Of a stretch of DNA of 53,543 bases, positions 1 through 8,834 are shown one piece after another. A program made the position numbers and the translations under genes. Every line of letters begins with the position of its first letter. Positions within the stretch are counted from its first letter, which is position 1. Origin of the DNA: Chloroflexota bacterium (GTDB lineage: Bacteria; Chloroflexota; Dehalococcoidia; JACQUO01); the NCBI GenBank assembly GCA_016210205.1, contig JACQUO010000003.1:1-53543 (forward strand), in the 5' to 3' direction. The notes under the pieces were generated by a model. It saw only the letters and a program-made list of their open reading frames with translations. It did no database searches and had not been told where the DNA came from.

Positions 1-2865
1 CGGTGTAGGAGCGGGCCACCTTCGCCAGCTTCTCCGGCGTCCCCTCGGCAATGACGTAGCCCCCCTCTTCCCCCGCGCCAGGCCCCAGGTCTATTATCCA
101 GTCGGCGTTCTTGATCAGGTCCAGATGGTGCTCGATGAGGAGGACGGTGTTGCCGGCATCCACCAGCCGGTGGAGCACCCGCAACATCGCCGCCGCATCC
201 TCGAAGGACAGACCGGTAGTCGGCTCGTCCAGGATGTAGAGGGTGCGCCCCGTGGCCCGGCGCGACAGCTCCGTCGCCAGCTTCACCCGCTGGGCCTCCC
301 CCCCGGACAGCGTGGTGGCGGGCTGCCCCAGCCGGATATAGCCCAGGCCCACCTCCATCAGGGTAGCCAGCTTCGTCTTCACCTTGGGGAAGGCGGCGAA
401 GAACTCATAGGCCTCCCCCACGCTCAGGCCCAGCACCTCAGCGATGTTCTTACCCCGGAAGTGCACCTCCAGGGCCTCGCGGTTGTAGCGCTGGCCCCGG
501 CAGACCTCGCAGGGCACGGTGACATCGGGCAGAAACTGCATCTCCACCAGGATATAGCCCTCGCCGCCGCAGGCCTCGCAGCGGCCCCCCTTCACATTGA
601 AGGAGAAGCGGCCGGGCGCATAGCCCCGCATCCGCGCCTCGGGGACCGTGGCGAAGAGCTCCCTCATGGGGGTGAAGGCCCCAGTGTAGGTGGCCGGATT
701 GGAGCGCGGTGTGCGGCCGATGGGCGACTGGTCGATGTTCACCACCTTGTCCAGGTGCTCCAGGCCCGTGATGCCGTCGCAGTCGCCGGGGCGCTCCCGC
801 GCGCCGTATAGAATCTGTGCCAGCTTCTTGTAGAGTATCTCATCCACCAGGCTGCTCTTGCCGCTGCCGGAGACGCCGGTGACACAGACTAGCTTGCCCA
901 GGGGGATAGCCACCTCGATGCCCTTGAGGTTGTTGGCCCGCGCCCCCCGGATGGTAAGCTGCTTGCCGTTGCCCCGGCGCCGCCGGCTGGGCATGGGGAT
1001 GCGCTTGACCCCCGAGAGGTACTGCCCCGTGAGGGACTGGGGATTGGCCATGATGTCCGCCATCGTGCCCGTGGCCACCACCCGGCCGCCCGCCTGCCCC
1101 GCCCCCGGCCCCATGTCGATGATGTGGTCGGCGGCCCGCATGATGGCCTCGTCATGCTCCACCACCAGGATGGTGTTGCCCAAATCCCGCAGCTTCTTCA
1201 GGGTGGCGATGAGGCGGTCGTCGTCCACGGGGTGCAACCCGATGGAGGGCTCGTCGCAGACATAGAGCACCCCCATGAGGTTGGAGCCAATCTGGGAGGC
1301 CAGGCGGATGCGCTGGGCCTCGCCCCCCGAGAGGGAGGCGGTGGCCCGGTTCAGGGTCAAGTAGTCCAGCCCCACATCCGCCAGGAACCCCAGGCGGGAG
1401 CGAATCTCCTTGAGAATCTGATAAGCGATAGTCAGTTCCCGCTCGTTGAGGGAGGGCCTCTGACCGTCGCCGGAGCCGTCGAGCTTGCGGCTCCAGACCA
1501 GGATGTCCTGCACCGACTGACTCGTGACCTGGATGATGTTGCTCCCTCCCACGGTCACCGCCAGGGACTCGGGCTTAAGGCGCTGGCCCTGGCAGGTGGG
1601 GCAGGGGTTGGCCACCATGTAGCGCTGGATTTCCGAGCGCACATAGTCGGACTCGGTGGTGCGGTAGCGGCGCTCCAGGTTGGGGATGACCCCCTCGAAG
1701 GTGGTGTCCCAGGCGAAGAGCCGTCCCAGGCGGCTGCGGTGGCGCACCCCCAGGCGCTCCCCCTGGTTGCCGTAGAGGATGAGCTCCCGCTGCTCCGGGC
1801 TCAAGGCCCGCGCCGGCGCCTCCACGGAGAAGCCGTAGCGCTCCGCCAGGGAGCGGAGCAGGCTCATATACCAGCCGCTGGTGGTGGCGTCCCGGGCCCA
1901 GGGGCGGATGGCCCCCTCGGCCAGGGAGAGGTCCGGGTTGGGGATGACCATAGCCGGGTCCACCTCCAGCTTCACCCCCAGGCCGGTGCAGTCGGGGCAG
2001 GCCCCGTGAGGGCTGTTGAAGGAGAAGGTGCGCGGCGCCATCTCCCCCAGGCTGATGCCGCAGTGGACACAAGCGAAATGCTCGGAGAAGAGCAGCTCCT
2101 GCTTCTCGCCGCCGGAGGCCTCGGGGGCGCCCTCCACCGCCACCAGCGCCACCCCTGCCCCCAGCTTCAGGGCCGTCTCCACCGAGTCGGCCACCCGGCT
2201 GGCGACCGCGGCCTTTTCCTCGCCGGCCTCCATCACCAGGCGGTCCACCACCACCTCAATGGTGTGGCGCTTGTTCTTGTCCAGGTCGAACTCGGTGGAC
2301 AGGTCGTGGAGGCGTCCATCCACCCGCACCCGGACGAAGCCGGCCTTGCGGGCGTCCTCGAAGATGGCCTGGTGCTCCCCCTTGCGGTCGCGCATCAGGG
2401 GGGCCAGGATTTGGATGCGGCTGCCTGCGGGCAGGGCCTGCACGGCGTCCACAATCTGCGGCACCGTCTGGCGGCTTATCTCCCGCCCGCACTGGGGGCA
2501 ATGGGGGTGGCCGGCCCGGGCGTAGAGCAGGCGCAGGTAGTCGTATATCTCCGTGACGGTGCCCACGGTGGAGCGAGGGTTCTTAGACGCCCCCTTCTGG
2601 TCGATGGCGATGGCGGGAGAGAGGCCCTCGATGTAGTCCACATCGGGCTTGTCCATCTGGCCCAGGAACTGGCGGGCGTAGGCGGAGAGCGACTCCACAT
2701 AGCGGCGCTGGCCCTCGGCGTAAATAGTATCGAAGGCCAGGGACGACTTGCCCGAGCCAGAGACGCCGGTGATGACCACCAGCTTGTCCCGGGGGATGGT
2801 GACATCGATGTTCTTGAGATTATTGGCCCGGGCCCCCCGGACCACGATGGCGTCCTGCGGCATGG
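1..2865 (-). CDS. uvrA: Excinuclease ABC subunit UvrA (C-terminal end outside window)
   Basis: DNA-damage recognition ATPase of nucleotide excision repair, acting with UvrB and UvrC in the cytoplasm. The translation starts [20 protein letters not shown] and has a Walker [10 protein letters not shown] at about residues 33-41, a zinc-finger CPQC in the first half, a second Walker [14 protein letters not shown], the zinc-binding CEACGGEGY segment, and the ABC signature [12 protein letters not shown] followed by ILDEPTTGL. The window holds 955 codons and ends in ...[12 protein letters not shown], so only some ten to twenty residues are missing. ATG at 2863-2865 was chosen because the family motif ARANNLKNI follows at once. 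It is transcribed away from the AmmeMemoRadiSam genes. Identification is certain from the motifs. Confidence 0.98.
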
Positions 2866-2937
2866 GCGCCCCCTAGCGGCAGATTTTCCCTAAGCCTTAA
2901 TTCTAGCACGGAGCATCAGGGGCCAACAAGGGTGGGG

Positions 2938-3049
2938 TATGGGGAGTCCAGAGGGGCCTTGCCCCTCTGGCGGGGGTCTGGGGGTGTCCCCCAAATTGTT
3001 TCTCCTCCCCCTCTCCTGCAGGAGAGGGGGCCGGTGGGTGAGATATACA
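2938..3049 (+). repeat. Dispersed intergenic repeat, copy A (both modules)
   Basis: Module 1 is a GGGGAGTCCAGAGGGG...CCCCTCTGG inverted repeat followed by GTCTGGGGGTGTCCCCC. Module 2 is the palindrome CTCTCCTGCAGGAGAG flanked by C and G runs, followed by GGTGAGATATA. The same order recurs at the other copies in the window. The copy ends a few bases before the -35 region of the amrS promoter. It contains only spurious open frames. Confidence 0.85.
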
Positions 3050-3052
3050 CCC

Positions 3053-3082
3053 TTAGAGAGAACGCCATCAAAGTGCTATAAT
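3053..3082 (+). promoter_or_regulatory. Candidate sigma70 promoter of the amr operon
   Basis: TTAGAG, 18-bp spacer, TATAAT, about 30 bp before the TTG start of amrS. The -10 is perfect and the -35 is weak. It directly follows repeat copy A. Confidence 0.55.
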
Positions 3083-3113
3083 TTTAGCGGCATTTCCAGC
3101 GCCGAGGATTCTA

Positions 3114-4190
3114 TTGCACGAAGGCCTGCTCTACGACAAGCTCCCGGGCGCCCGGGTGCGCTGCCATGTCTGCCCCTGGCGCTGCCTCATCCAGCCCGGC
3201 CAGCTGGGGGTGTGCCGGGCGCGCCGCAACACCGGCGGCGTGCTGGAGGCGCTCAACTACGGCGAGGCCACCGCCGCCAACATCGACCCCATCGAGAAAA
3301 AGCCCCTCTTCCACTTCTATCCCGGCAGCCTGGTCTTCTCCCTGGGCACCTGGGGCTGCAACTTCCACTGCCTCCACTGCCAGAACTGGGAGATAGCCAT
3401 GGCCACCCCGGAGCGCCGCGCCGACGCCCAGCCCCTGCCGCCCGAGGCCGCCGTGGCCATGGCCCAGACCTTTTCCTGCCAGGGCCTCGCCTGGACCTAC
3501 AACGAGCCCACCATCTGGTTCGAGTACACCCTGGACTCGGCCCGGCTGGCCAAAGAGGCGGGCCTCTACACCGTCTATGTCACCAACGGCTTCATCACCC
3601 CCGAGGCCCTGGACACCATCGGGCCTTACCTGGACTGCTTTCGGGTGGATGTCAAAGGATTCACCGATGCGTTCTACCGCAAGCTGACCAAGGTCAGCCA
3701 GTGGCGGGAGTGCCTGGCCGCCGCGGCGCGGGCAAAAACTCGCTGGAATATGCACTTGGAGGTGGTGACCAACATCATCCCCACCATGAACGATGACGAG
3801 GCGCAGCTCAAGGGCATCGCCGCCTGGATTCGGGACAGCCTGGGGGACGACACCCCCTGGCACCTCACCCGCTTCTACCCCAACTACCAGTTTGGCCACC
3901 TGCCCCCCACGCCCCTGCCCACCCTGGAACGCGCCTACGCCCTGGGCCGAGAGGCGGGCCTGCGCTTCGTCTATCTGGGCAATGTCCCCGGACACGCCTC
4001 CGAGAGCACAGTCTGCTACCGCTGCGGGGAGACGGCGGTGGCCCGGCAGGGCTATGCCTCAAGGATAGTGGGCCTCAAGGACGGCTCCTGCGCTAAATGC
4101 GGCTCCGACCTGAACTTCCGCACCGCGGCCTCGCCGCCCCGGCGCTGGCGGGAGGCGGCAGCCCGCCCCGAAGGAGGCCGAACGCCATGA
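3114..4190 (+). CDS. amrS: AmmeMemoRadiSam system radical SAM enzyme
   Basis: Radical SAM protein of the three-part AmmeMemoRadiSam module (Memo-like, AMMECR1 and radical SAM partners); its natural substrate is not established. 358 residues. An N-terminal CHVCPWRC and a CRAR cysteine group precede the radical SAM cluster motif GCNFHCLHCQNWEI (about residues 84-97). Downstream are TYNEPTIWFEY and DVKGF, typical of the pyruvate formate-lyase activase-like branch, and C-terminal paired cysteines (CYRCGE, CAKCG) resembling a zinc ribbon. The TTG start has GAGG about 8 bp upstream. Its end overlaps the next gene by 4 bp (ATGA), so the two are probably translationally coupled. Radical SAM chemistry is certain and the subfamily very likely. 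Confidence 0.93.
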   Translation: MHEGLLYDKLPGARVRCHVCPWRCLIQPGQLGVCRARRNTGGVLEALNYGEATAANIDPIEKKPLFHFYPGSLVFSLGTWGCNFHCLHCQNWEIAMATPERRADAQPLPPEAAVAMAQTFSCQGLAWTYNEPTIWFEYTLDSARLAKEAGLYTVYVTNGFITPEALDTIGPYLDCFRVDVKGFTDAFYRKLTKVSQWRECLAAAARAKTRWNMHLEVVTNIIPTMNDDEAQLKGIAAWIRDSLGDDTPWHLTRFYPNYQFGHLPPTPLPTLERAYALGREAGLRFVYLGNVPGHASESTVCYRCGETAVARQGYASRIVGLKDGSCAKCGSDLNFRTAASPPRRWREAAARPEGGRTP

Positions 4191-5557
4191 GCCTGGTCTT
4201 CGGGTGCATCGTCCCCCACCCGCCCCTGATGGTGCCTCAAGTAGGACAGGGCCAGGAGCGGCGCATCTCCGCCACCCTCAAAGGCATGGGCAAGGTGGCC
4301 TCGACGCTGGCCCAGAGCCATCCCCAGGCGCTCTTCATCATCAGCCCCCATGGCCCGACCCAGCTGGACGCCATGGGCGTGGTGGCCGCCGAGTCCACCC
4401 ACGGCGACATGGACCAGTGGGGCGCCCCCGGCTTGGGATTGACCTTCGACAACGACCTGGAAGCGGTGACCCTGCTCCTGGAGGAGGCTCGCGCCGCGAG
4501 GATTCCTCTCCGCGTCCTGGGCCAGCGCGGCTATGAGCTGGACCACGGCGTCATGGCCCCCATGCTCCATCTAGCCCCCAAGGTCAAGGGGGTCTCCCTG
4601 GTGCCCCTGACCTTCTGCTGGCTGCCCCTGGAGGCCCACTTCCACTTCGGCCAAATTCTGGGGAAGGTGGCAGCGAAGCTGGACAAGCGGGTGGCCATAG
4701 TCGCCAGCGGCGACCTCTCCCACCGGCTCCTGCCCGAGGCCCCCGCGGGATACGACCCCCTGGGCCAGGTCTTCGATAAAACCTTGGTGGAGAAGGTGGC
4801 GGCCCGCGATTCCCAGGGCATCCTGGCCCTTGACCCAGACCTCATCGAACGGGCGGGGGAGTGCGGCCTGCGCTCCATCGTCATCCTCCTGGGGGCGCTG
4901 GCGGGCCTGGAGGTCAAGCCGCAGGTGCTGTCCTACGAGGGGCCTTTTGGGGTAGGATACCTCACCGCCACTATGACCATCAAAGGCCCCATCAAGAAGC
5001 GGGCCCAAGCGAACCGCCAAAAGGAAAACCCGTCAGCTCCTGAAGCGCAGTCGCCCCACCCCATCGCGGCCCTGGCCCGCCAGGCGGTGGAGCGCTATGT
5101 GCTGCAGGAGACCATGCCGGAGCCGCTCGCCGCCACCCCCGAGATGGGGGAGCGGGCCGGCGTCTTCGTCTCCATCAAGAAGTGGGGCGAGCTTCGGGGC
5201 TGTATCGGCACCTTTGTGCCCACCTGCCCCCAGGTGGCGGCGGAGGTCATTGCCAACGCCGTCAGCTCCGCCTGCCGAGACCCCCGCTTCCCCCCTGTCC
5301 AGCCCTCGGAGCTGCCCCACCTCAGCTATTCCGTGGACATCCTCTCTCCCCTGGAAGCCGTGGATGGGCTGGAGGCGCTGGACCCCAAGGTGTTCGGCTG
5401 CGTGGTGGAGGCCGGAGGGCGCCGCGGCCTCCTCCTCCCCGACCTGGAGGGGGTGGAGACCGCGGAGCAGCAGGTGGCCATCTGCTGCTTCAAGGCTGGC
5501 ATCGACCCCGGGGGAGGCCTGAAGCTCTTTAGATTCCGTGTGCAGCGCTACGAATAA
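4187..5557 (+). CDS. AmmeMemoRadiSam protein B-A fusion (Memo-like dioxygenase fold plus AMMECR1)
   Basis: 456 residues with two domains. Residues ~1-265 match the class III extradiol dioxygenase-like Memo family: the opening is GCIVPHPPLMVP, with FIISPHGP, LDHGVMAPM and VASGDLSHRL supplying the conserved His and Asp positions. Residues ~290-456 are an AMMECR1 domain, recognised by SIKKWGELRGCIGTF and ACRDPRFPPV. The ATG at 4187 has a strong AAGGAGG 9 bp upstream and overlaps the amrS stop; the open frame extends further upstream only as an artefact. Gene order radical SAM then B-A fusion fits the known AmmeMemoRadiSam module. The reaction is unknown; only co-occurrence and fold support joint function. 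Confidence 0.93.
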   Translation: MSLVFGCIVPHPPLMVPQVGQGQERRISATLKGMGKVASTLAQSHPQALFIISPHGPTQLDAMGVVAAESTHGDMDQWGAPGLGLTFDNDLEAVTLLLEEARAARIPLRVLGQRGYELDHGVMAPMLHLAPKVKGVSLVPLTFCWLPLEAHFHFGQILGKVAAKLDKRVAIVASGDLSHRLLPEAPAGYDPLGQVFDKTLVEKVAARDSQGILALDPDLIERAGECGLRSIVILLGALAGLEVKPQVLSYEGPFGVGYLTATMTIKGPIKKRAQANRQKENPSAPEAQSPHPIAALARQAVERYVLQETMPEPLAATPEMGERAGVFVSIKKWGELRGCIGTFVPTCPQVAAEVIANAVSSACRDPRFPPVQPSELPHLSYSVDILSPLEAVDGLEALDPKVFGCVVEAGGRRGLLLPDLEGVETAEQQVAICCFKAGIDPGGGLKLFRFRVQRYE

Positions 5558-5659
5558 TACCAGGCGAGCTTTCCCCCACTCCCTAGCTACTGCACCCCTG
5601 GTCTTTCTGGCCCCTGCCCCCCTTCCCCACCCCTCTCCCGGACTAAGGCGTTTGGCAAC

Positions 5660-5975
5660 AGGGGTAAACGGGGCCTGCCCCTCGGCACCGGGGGTCTGGG
5701 GGCGTCCCCACCCGCTCGCGCCCATCTCAGCAAAGGGGGGTCCAGAGGGGCCTTCCCCTCTGGCGGGGGCCTGGGGCCTGCCCTTTCAAGGGATGCAGGG
5801 GACGATGTCCCCTGCCAGGAGATGGGAGAATCCCAGGATGCGGCCACCAGGGAAACTTTCAAGGGGTGCAGGGGACGATGTCCCCTGCCAGGGGCCTGGG
5901 GGTGTCCCCCAGTCCTCCCCACCTTCCCCCTCTCCTTCCAGGAGAGGGGGAGCAAGGGTGTGAGGTGCCCGGAAG
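5660..5975 (+). repeat. Dispersed intergenic repeat cluster, copy B (degenerate and full units)
   Basis: Occupies most of the 537-bp gene-free stretch 5558-6094. Four units are visible. A degraded module 1 lies near 5664-5712 and a GTCCAGAGGGG...CCCCTCTGG unit near 5740-5780. The arm pair GCAGGGGACGATGTCCCCTGC occurs at about 5795 and again at about 5867. The last unit continues into GGGGGTGTCCCCC and a variant of module 2 (CTCTCCTTCCAGGAGAG) ending in GTGAGGT. All have the same orientation as the downstream MFS gene. I see no credible gene in this stretch. Confidence 0.8.
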
Positions 5976-6027
5976 ACGAGGGCTTTCGGAAAGTGAAAAG
6001 CATCTCTGAACACTTCCAGGCCAAGAT

Positions 6028-6056
6028 TTGACTCAATCTGGACAAAGGCATAAAAT
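6028..6056 (+). promoter_or_regulatory. Candidate sigma70 promoter for the MFS gene at 6095
   Basis: TTGACT, 17-bp spacer, TAAAAT, about 40 bp before the TTG start at 6095 and just downstream of repeat copy B. Confidence 0.65.
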
Positions 6057-6094
6057 ATAGTAGCATTTTGAAGCCAATCTAGAAAGCCGACCCT

Positions 6095-7453
6095 TTGACC
6101 GAGAAACAACTGCCCCAGTCCACCTCGGAAAGCCTCGGAGAAGCTGCGCCCTCCCCCCTGGGGGGGTCAGGCAACCCCGGAGCCGATAGCATCACCAGCG
6201 CCCGCAGCCCCTCCTATTCCCAGGACGGGATGGCCCCCGGCGGCGTCTGGCGCACCTTCTCCTCCCTGCGCATCCGCAACTACCGCTGGTTCTGGATTGG
6301 GATGCTCTTTGGGTTCTCCGCCATGCAGATGCAGCAGGTGGCCCGGGGCTGGCTGGTCTATGAGATGACCGGCTCGGCCCTGGCCCTGGGGGCCATCATG
6401 GCGGCCGCGGGCATCCCCATGCTCCTCTTCTCCCTCTTGGGGGGAGTAGCCGCGGACCGCTTCGACAAGCGCAACCTCCTCATCATCGTCGAAGGTAGTA
6501 TCGGGCTGGTGAACCTGGTAGTAGCCATCCTCATCGCCCTGAATGCCGTCGAGTTCTGGCACCTCCTCGTCGCGTCTCTGGCAACAGGAGCGATGTTCTC
6601 CTTCTATATGCCGACCCGCCAGTCCATCGTGCCCGAGCTGGTGGGGGAGCGAGACCTCTTTAACGCCATCGCCCTGAACACCTCGGGGATGAACCTGACC
6701 CGCATCGCCGCTCCCGCCATCGCCGGCGTCCTGGTGGGCATAATTGGGGTGGCGGGCGTCTATTACATCATCGCCGCCTGCTATTTCATCATCATGGTCA
6801 CCCTGTTGCCCATCCCCTCCACGGGCAACCGGGGCGGCAAGCTCCTGTCCGGCGCGGGCCAGGATATAATGGAAGGCCTGAACTACATCCGGCGGAGCCA
6901 GACCCTACTAATCCTATTGGCCATGGCCCTCGTCGTCAGCCTCTTCGCCATGCCCTATTTGTTCCTCATGCCCGTATTTGCGGTGAAGGAGCTGGGCAGG
7001 GGGGCCATCGAGTTGGGGGTGATGATGGGGGTATCGGGCATCGGGGCCCTGGCGGGCAGCCTGACCATCGGCTCCCTGGGAAGGGACTTCAACCATAAGG
7101 GCTGGCTGTCCATCATCATGGTCTTGAGCTTTGGCGCTAGCCTGCTCTTCTTCGCCAGCGCCCGGTCCTACCCGCTCTCCCTGGTGGCCCTGGTCTTCGT
7201 GGGGATAGCCAACACCGGATTCATGGCGGTGAACAATACCCTGATTATGACCAATGTCACCCACGAGGTCCGGGGCCGGGTGATGAGCGTCTACATGATG
7301 ACCTTCGGGCTCCAGTCCGCGGGCATGCTCTTCATCGGAATCCTGGCCGACGGCCTCGGGGCTCCCGCAGCGGTGGGCCTGGGAGCCATCATCACCATCA
7401 TCGCCACCCTGGCCTGCGCCATCCTGACACCGCAACTAAGGCGTCTAGAGTAG
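6095..7453 (+). CDS. MFS transporter, MFS_3 (EntS-like) family
   Basis: Inner-membrane secondary transporter, likely a proton-driven exporter; substrate unknown. 452 residues, with a ~50-residue polar N-terminus and then about 12 hydrophobic segments. Family signs are the opening FSSLRIRNYRWFW, the motif-A-like GGVAADRFDKR between TM2 and TM3, and TRQSIVPELVGERDLFNAIALN after TM4. The TTG start fits the promoter at 6028 but has a poor ribosome site; an internal ATG near 6229 is an alternative. It is followed after 7 bp by a paralogue, so they may be co-transcribed and could even work together. Five members of this family occur in the window. Confidence 0.88.
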   Translation: MTEKQLPQSTSESLGEAAPSPLGGSGNPGADSITSARSPSYSQDGMAPGGVWRTFSSLRIRNYRWFWIGMLFGFSAMQMQQVARGWLVYEMTGSALALGAIMAAAGIPMLLFSLLGGVAADRFDKRNLLIIVEGSIGLVNLVVAILIALNAVEFWHLLVASLATGAMFSFYMPTRQSIVPELVGERDLFNAIALNTSGMNLTRIAAPAIAGVLVGIIGVAGVYYIIAACYFIIMVTLLPIPSTGNRGGKLLSGAGQDIMEGLNYIRRSQTLLILLAMALVVSLFAMPYLFLMPVFAVKELGRGAIELGVMMGVSGIGALAGSLTIGSLGRDFNHKGWLSIIMVLSFGASLLFFASARSYPLSLVALVFVGIANTGFMAVNNTLIMTNVTHEVRGRVMSVYMMTFGLQSAGMLFIGILADGLGAPAAVGLGAIITIIATLACAILTPQLRRLE

Positions 7454-7460
7454 CTAAAGC

Positions 7461-8756
7461 ATGACCGTAGATGCGAGCAAAGCGGCAGACAACCCCGGGG
7501 CCCATACCAGGGCTGTCCCGGGGGTCCGCCCCGTCCGCCGCCAGGGGTTCCAACTCAAGGCCTTCTCCTCCCTCCGCATCCGAAACTACCGCTATATGTG
7601 GCTGGGCCAGGTGGCCGCCTCCAGCGGCATGTGGATGGAGATGGTCTCCCGCTCCTGGCTCATCTGGGAGCTAACCCGCGACCCCCTGATGCTGGGCCTG
7701 GTGCAGCTCTTCCGGGCCGGGCCCATGCTGGTCTTCGGGCTGGTGGCCGGCGTGGTGGCCGACCGCTTCAACAAGCGGCTCATCCTGATTGCCTGCCAGG
7801 CAGTGACCACCTCCATGCACTTCCTCCTGGCTTTGCTCATTATTACCGGGCAGGTCCAGGTCTGGCAGGTCTTCGCCACCGCCTTTGTCAGCGGGGGCGC
7901 CATGGCCTTCAACCAACCGGCTCGCCAGTCCCTGGTGCCGCTGCTAGTGGGCCAGGCAGAGCTGATGAACGCCATCTCCCTCAACTCCATCGCCATGAAC
8001 ACCAGCCGCATCTTCGGCCCCTCCCTGGCCGGCTTCCTAATTGGGCTCATGGGCACCGGTCAAGTGTATCTCTTCCAAGGCGCGATTTACCTCTTGGCGG
8101 TGGTGACCACTGTCCTCATGGTAGTCCCGCCTGGGGAGACCCGGACCAACCGCAGCAGCCCCTACGGCGAGTTCAAGGAAGGTTTTGCCTATGTGTGGCA
8201 AGAGCGCACCGTCCTCACCCTGCTGGTAGTGGGACTCATCCCCATCATCCTCGCCATGCCCTACACCAGCCTGATGCCCGTCTTCGCCGACCAGGTGCTA
8301 GGGGTGGGCGCCCAGGGCCTGGGCCTGCTCCTCTCCGCCCCGGGCATCGGCTCTCTGGCAGGAGCAGCGATGCTAGCCTCCGTGGGTGACTTCAAGGGCA
8401 AGGGCAAGTTGCTCCTGGCCGGCCTGGCCCTCTTCGGCATCTCTTTGCTCGCTTTCTCCCTGTCCACCTGGATACTTATCTCTTTGGCAGTGCTCTTCGG
8501 GGTGGGGGTAGCCTTCACCATCTTCCAGGCGGTGAACAGCACCGTCATCCTTACCCAGACACCGCCCCACCTCCATGGCCGCGTCATGGGCATCTACATG
8601 ATGGACGCCGGCCTCATGCCTTTGGGAAGCACCATAATGGGCGGGCTGGCGCGCTACCTGGGAGCGCCCCTGACCCTGAGCATCATGGCCTCCCTGTGCC
8701 TGGTCCTGGTCGCTGCCGCCGGCCTGCTCTCCCCTCGCCTGCGGCGCCTGGATTAG
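7461..8756 (+). CDS. MFS transporter, MFS_3 family, tandem copy 1
   Basis: 431 residues, about 12 transmembrane segments. It contains FSSLRIRNYRYMWLGQ, GVVADRFNKRLIL (motif A) and ARQSLVPLLVGQAELMNAISLN. The next gene has the same length and is alike over its whole length, including the soluble N-terminus (both begin MTVD and share DNPGAHARAVP-type residues). This shows a tandem duplication. It probably exports a small hydrophobic molecule, by family analogy only. Confidence 0.9.
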   Translation: MTVDASKAADNPGAHTRAVPGVRPVRRQGFQLKAFSSLRIRNYRYMWLGQVAASSGMWMEMVSRSWLIWELTRDPLMLGLVQLFRAGPMLVFGLVAGVVADRFNKRLILIACQAVTTSMHFLLALLIITGQVQVWQVFATAFVSGGAMAFNQPARQSLVPLLVGQAELMNAISLNSIAMNTSRIFGPSLAGFLIGLMGTGQVYLFQGAIYLLAVVTTVLMVVPPGETRTNRSSPYGEFKEGFAYVWQERTVLTLLVVGLIPIILAMPYTSLMPVFADQVLGVGAQGLGLLLSAPGIGSLAGAAMLASVGDFKGKGKLLLAGLALFGISLLAFSLSTWILISLAVLFGVGVAFTIFQAVNSTVILTQTPPHLHGRVMGIYMMDAGLMPLGSTIMGGLARYLGAPLTLSIMASLCLVLVAAAGLLSPRLRRLD

Positions 8757-8834
8757 GAGGGGGCTACGGCCTATAATATAGTGCCCTTCACCATCATAAC
8801 CCCGCGCCTGAGGCCGCTAGTCTAGAGATACAGC

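Noticed and set aside
1124-2893. Long plus-strand open frame opposite uvrA
   Set aside because: It is the antisense of conserved UvrA motifs; long antisense frames are expected in DNA this GC-rich, and its translation has a repetitive Gly/Ala/His-rich composition.
2938-3049. CRISPR array
   Set aside because: Repeats are single or few, separated by kilobases, internally palindromic and without unique spacers of constant length; no cas genes were seen.
5538-6109. Overlapping small frames within the 5.6-6.1 kb gap
   Set aside because: They are translations of the dispersed repeat (PLAGAWG- or SFQERGS-like phrases recur at other copies), not genes.
8772-8777. Separate promoter for the third MFS gene
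   Set aside because: A perfect TATAAT is present but no -35 at 16-18 bp (TGGATT only), so support is too weak.
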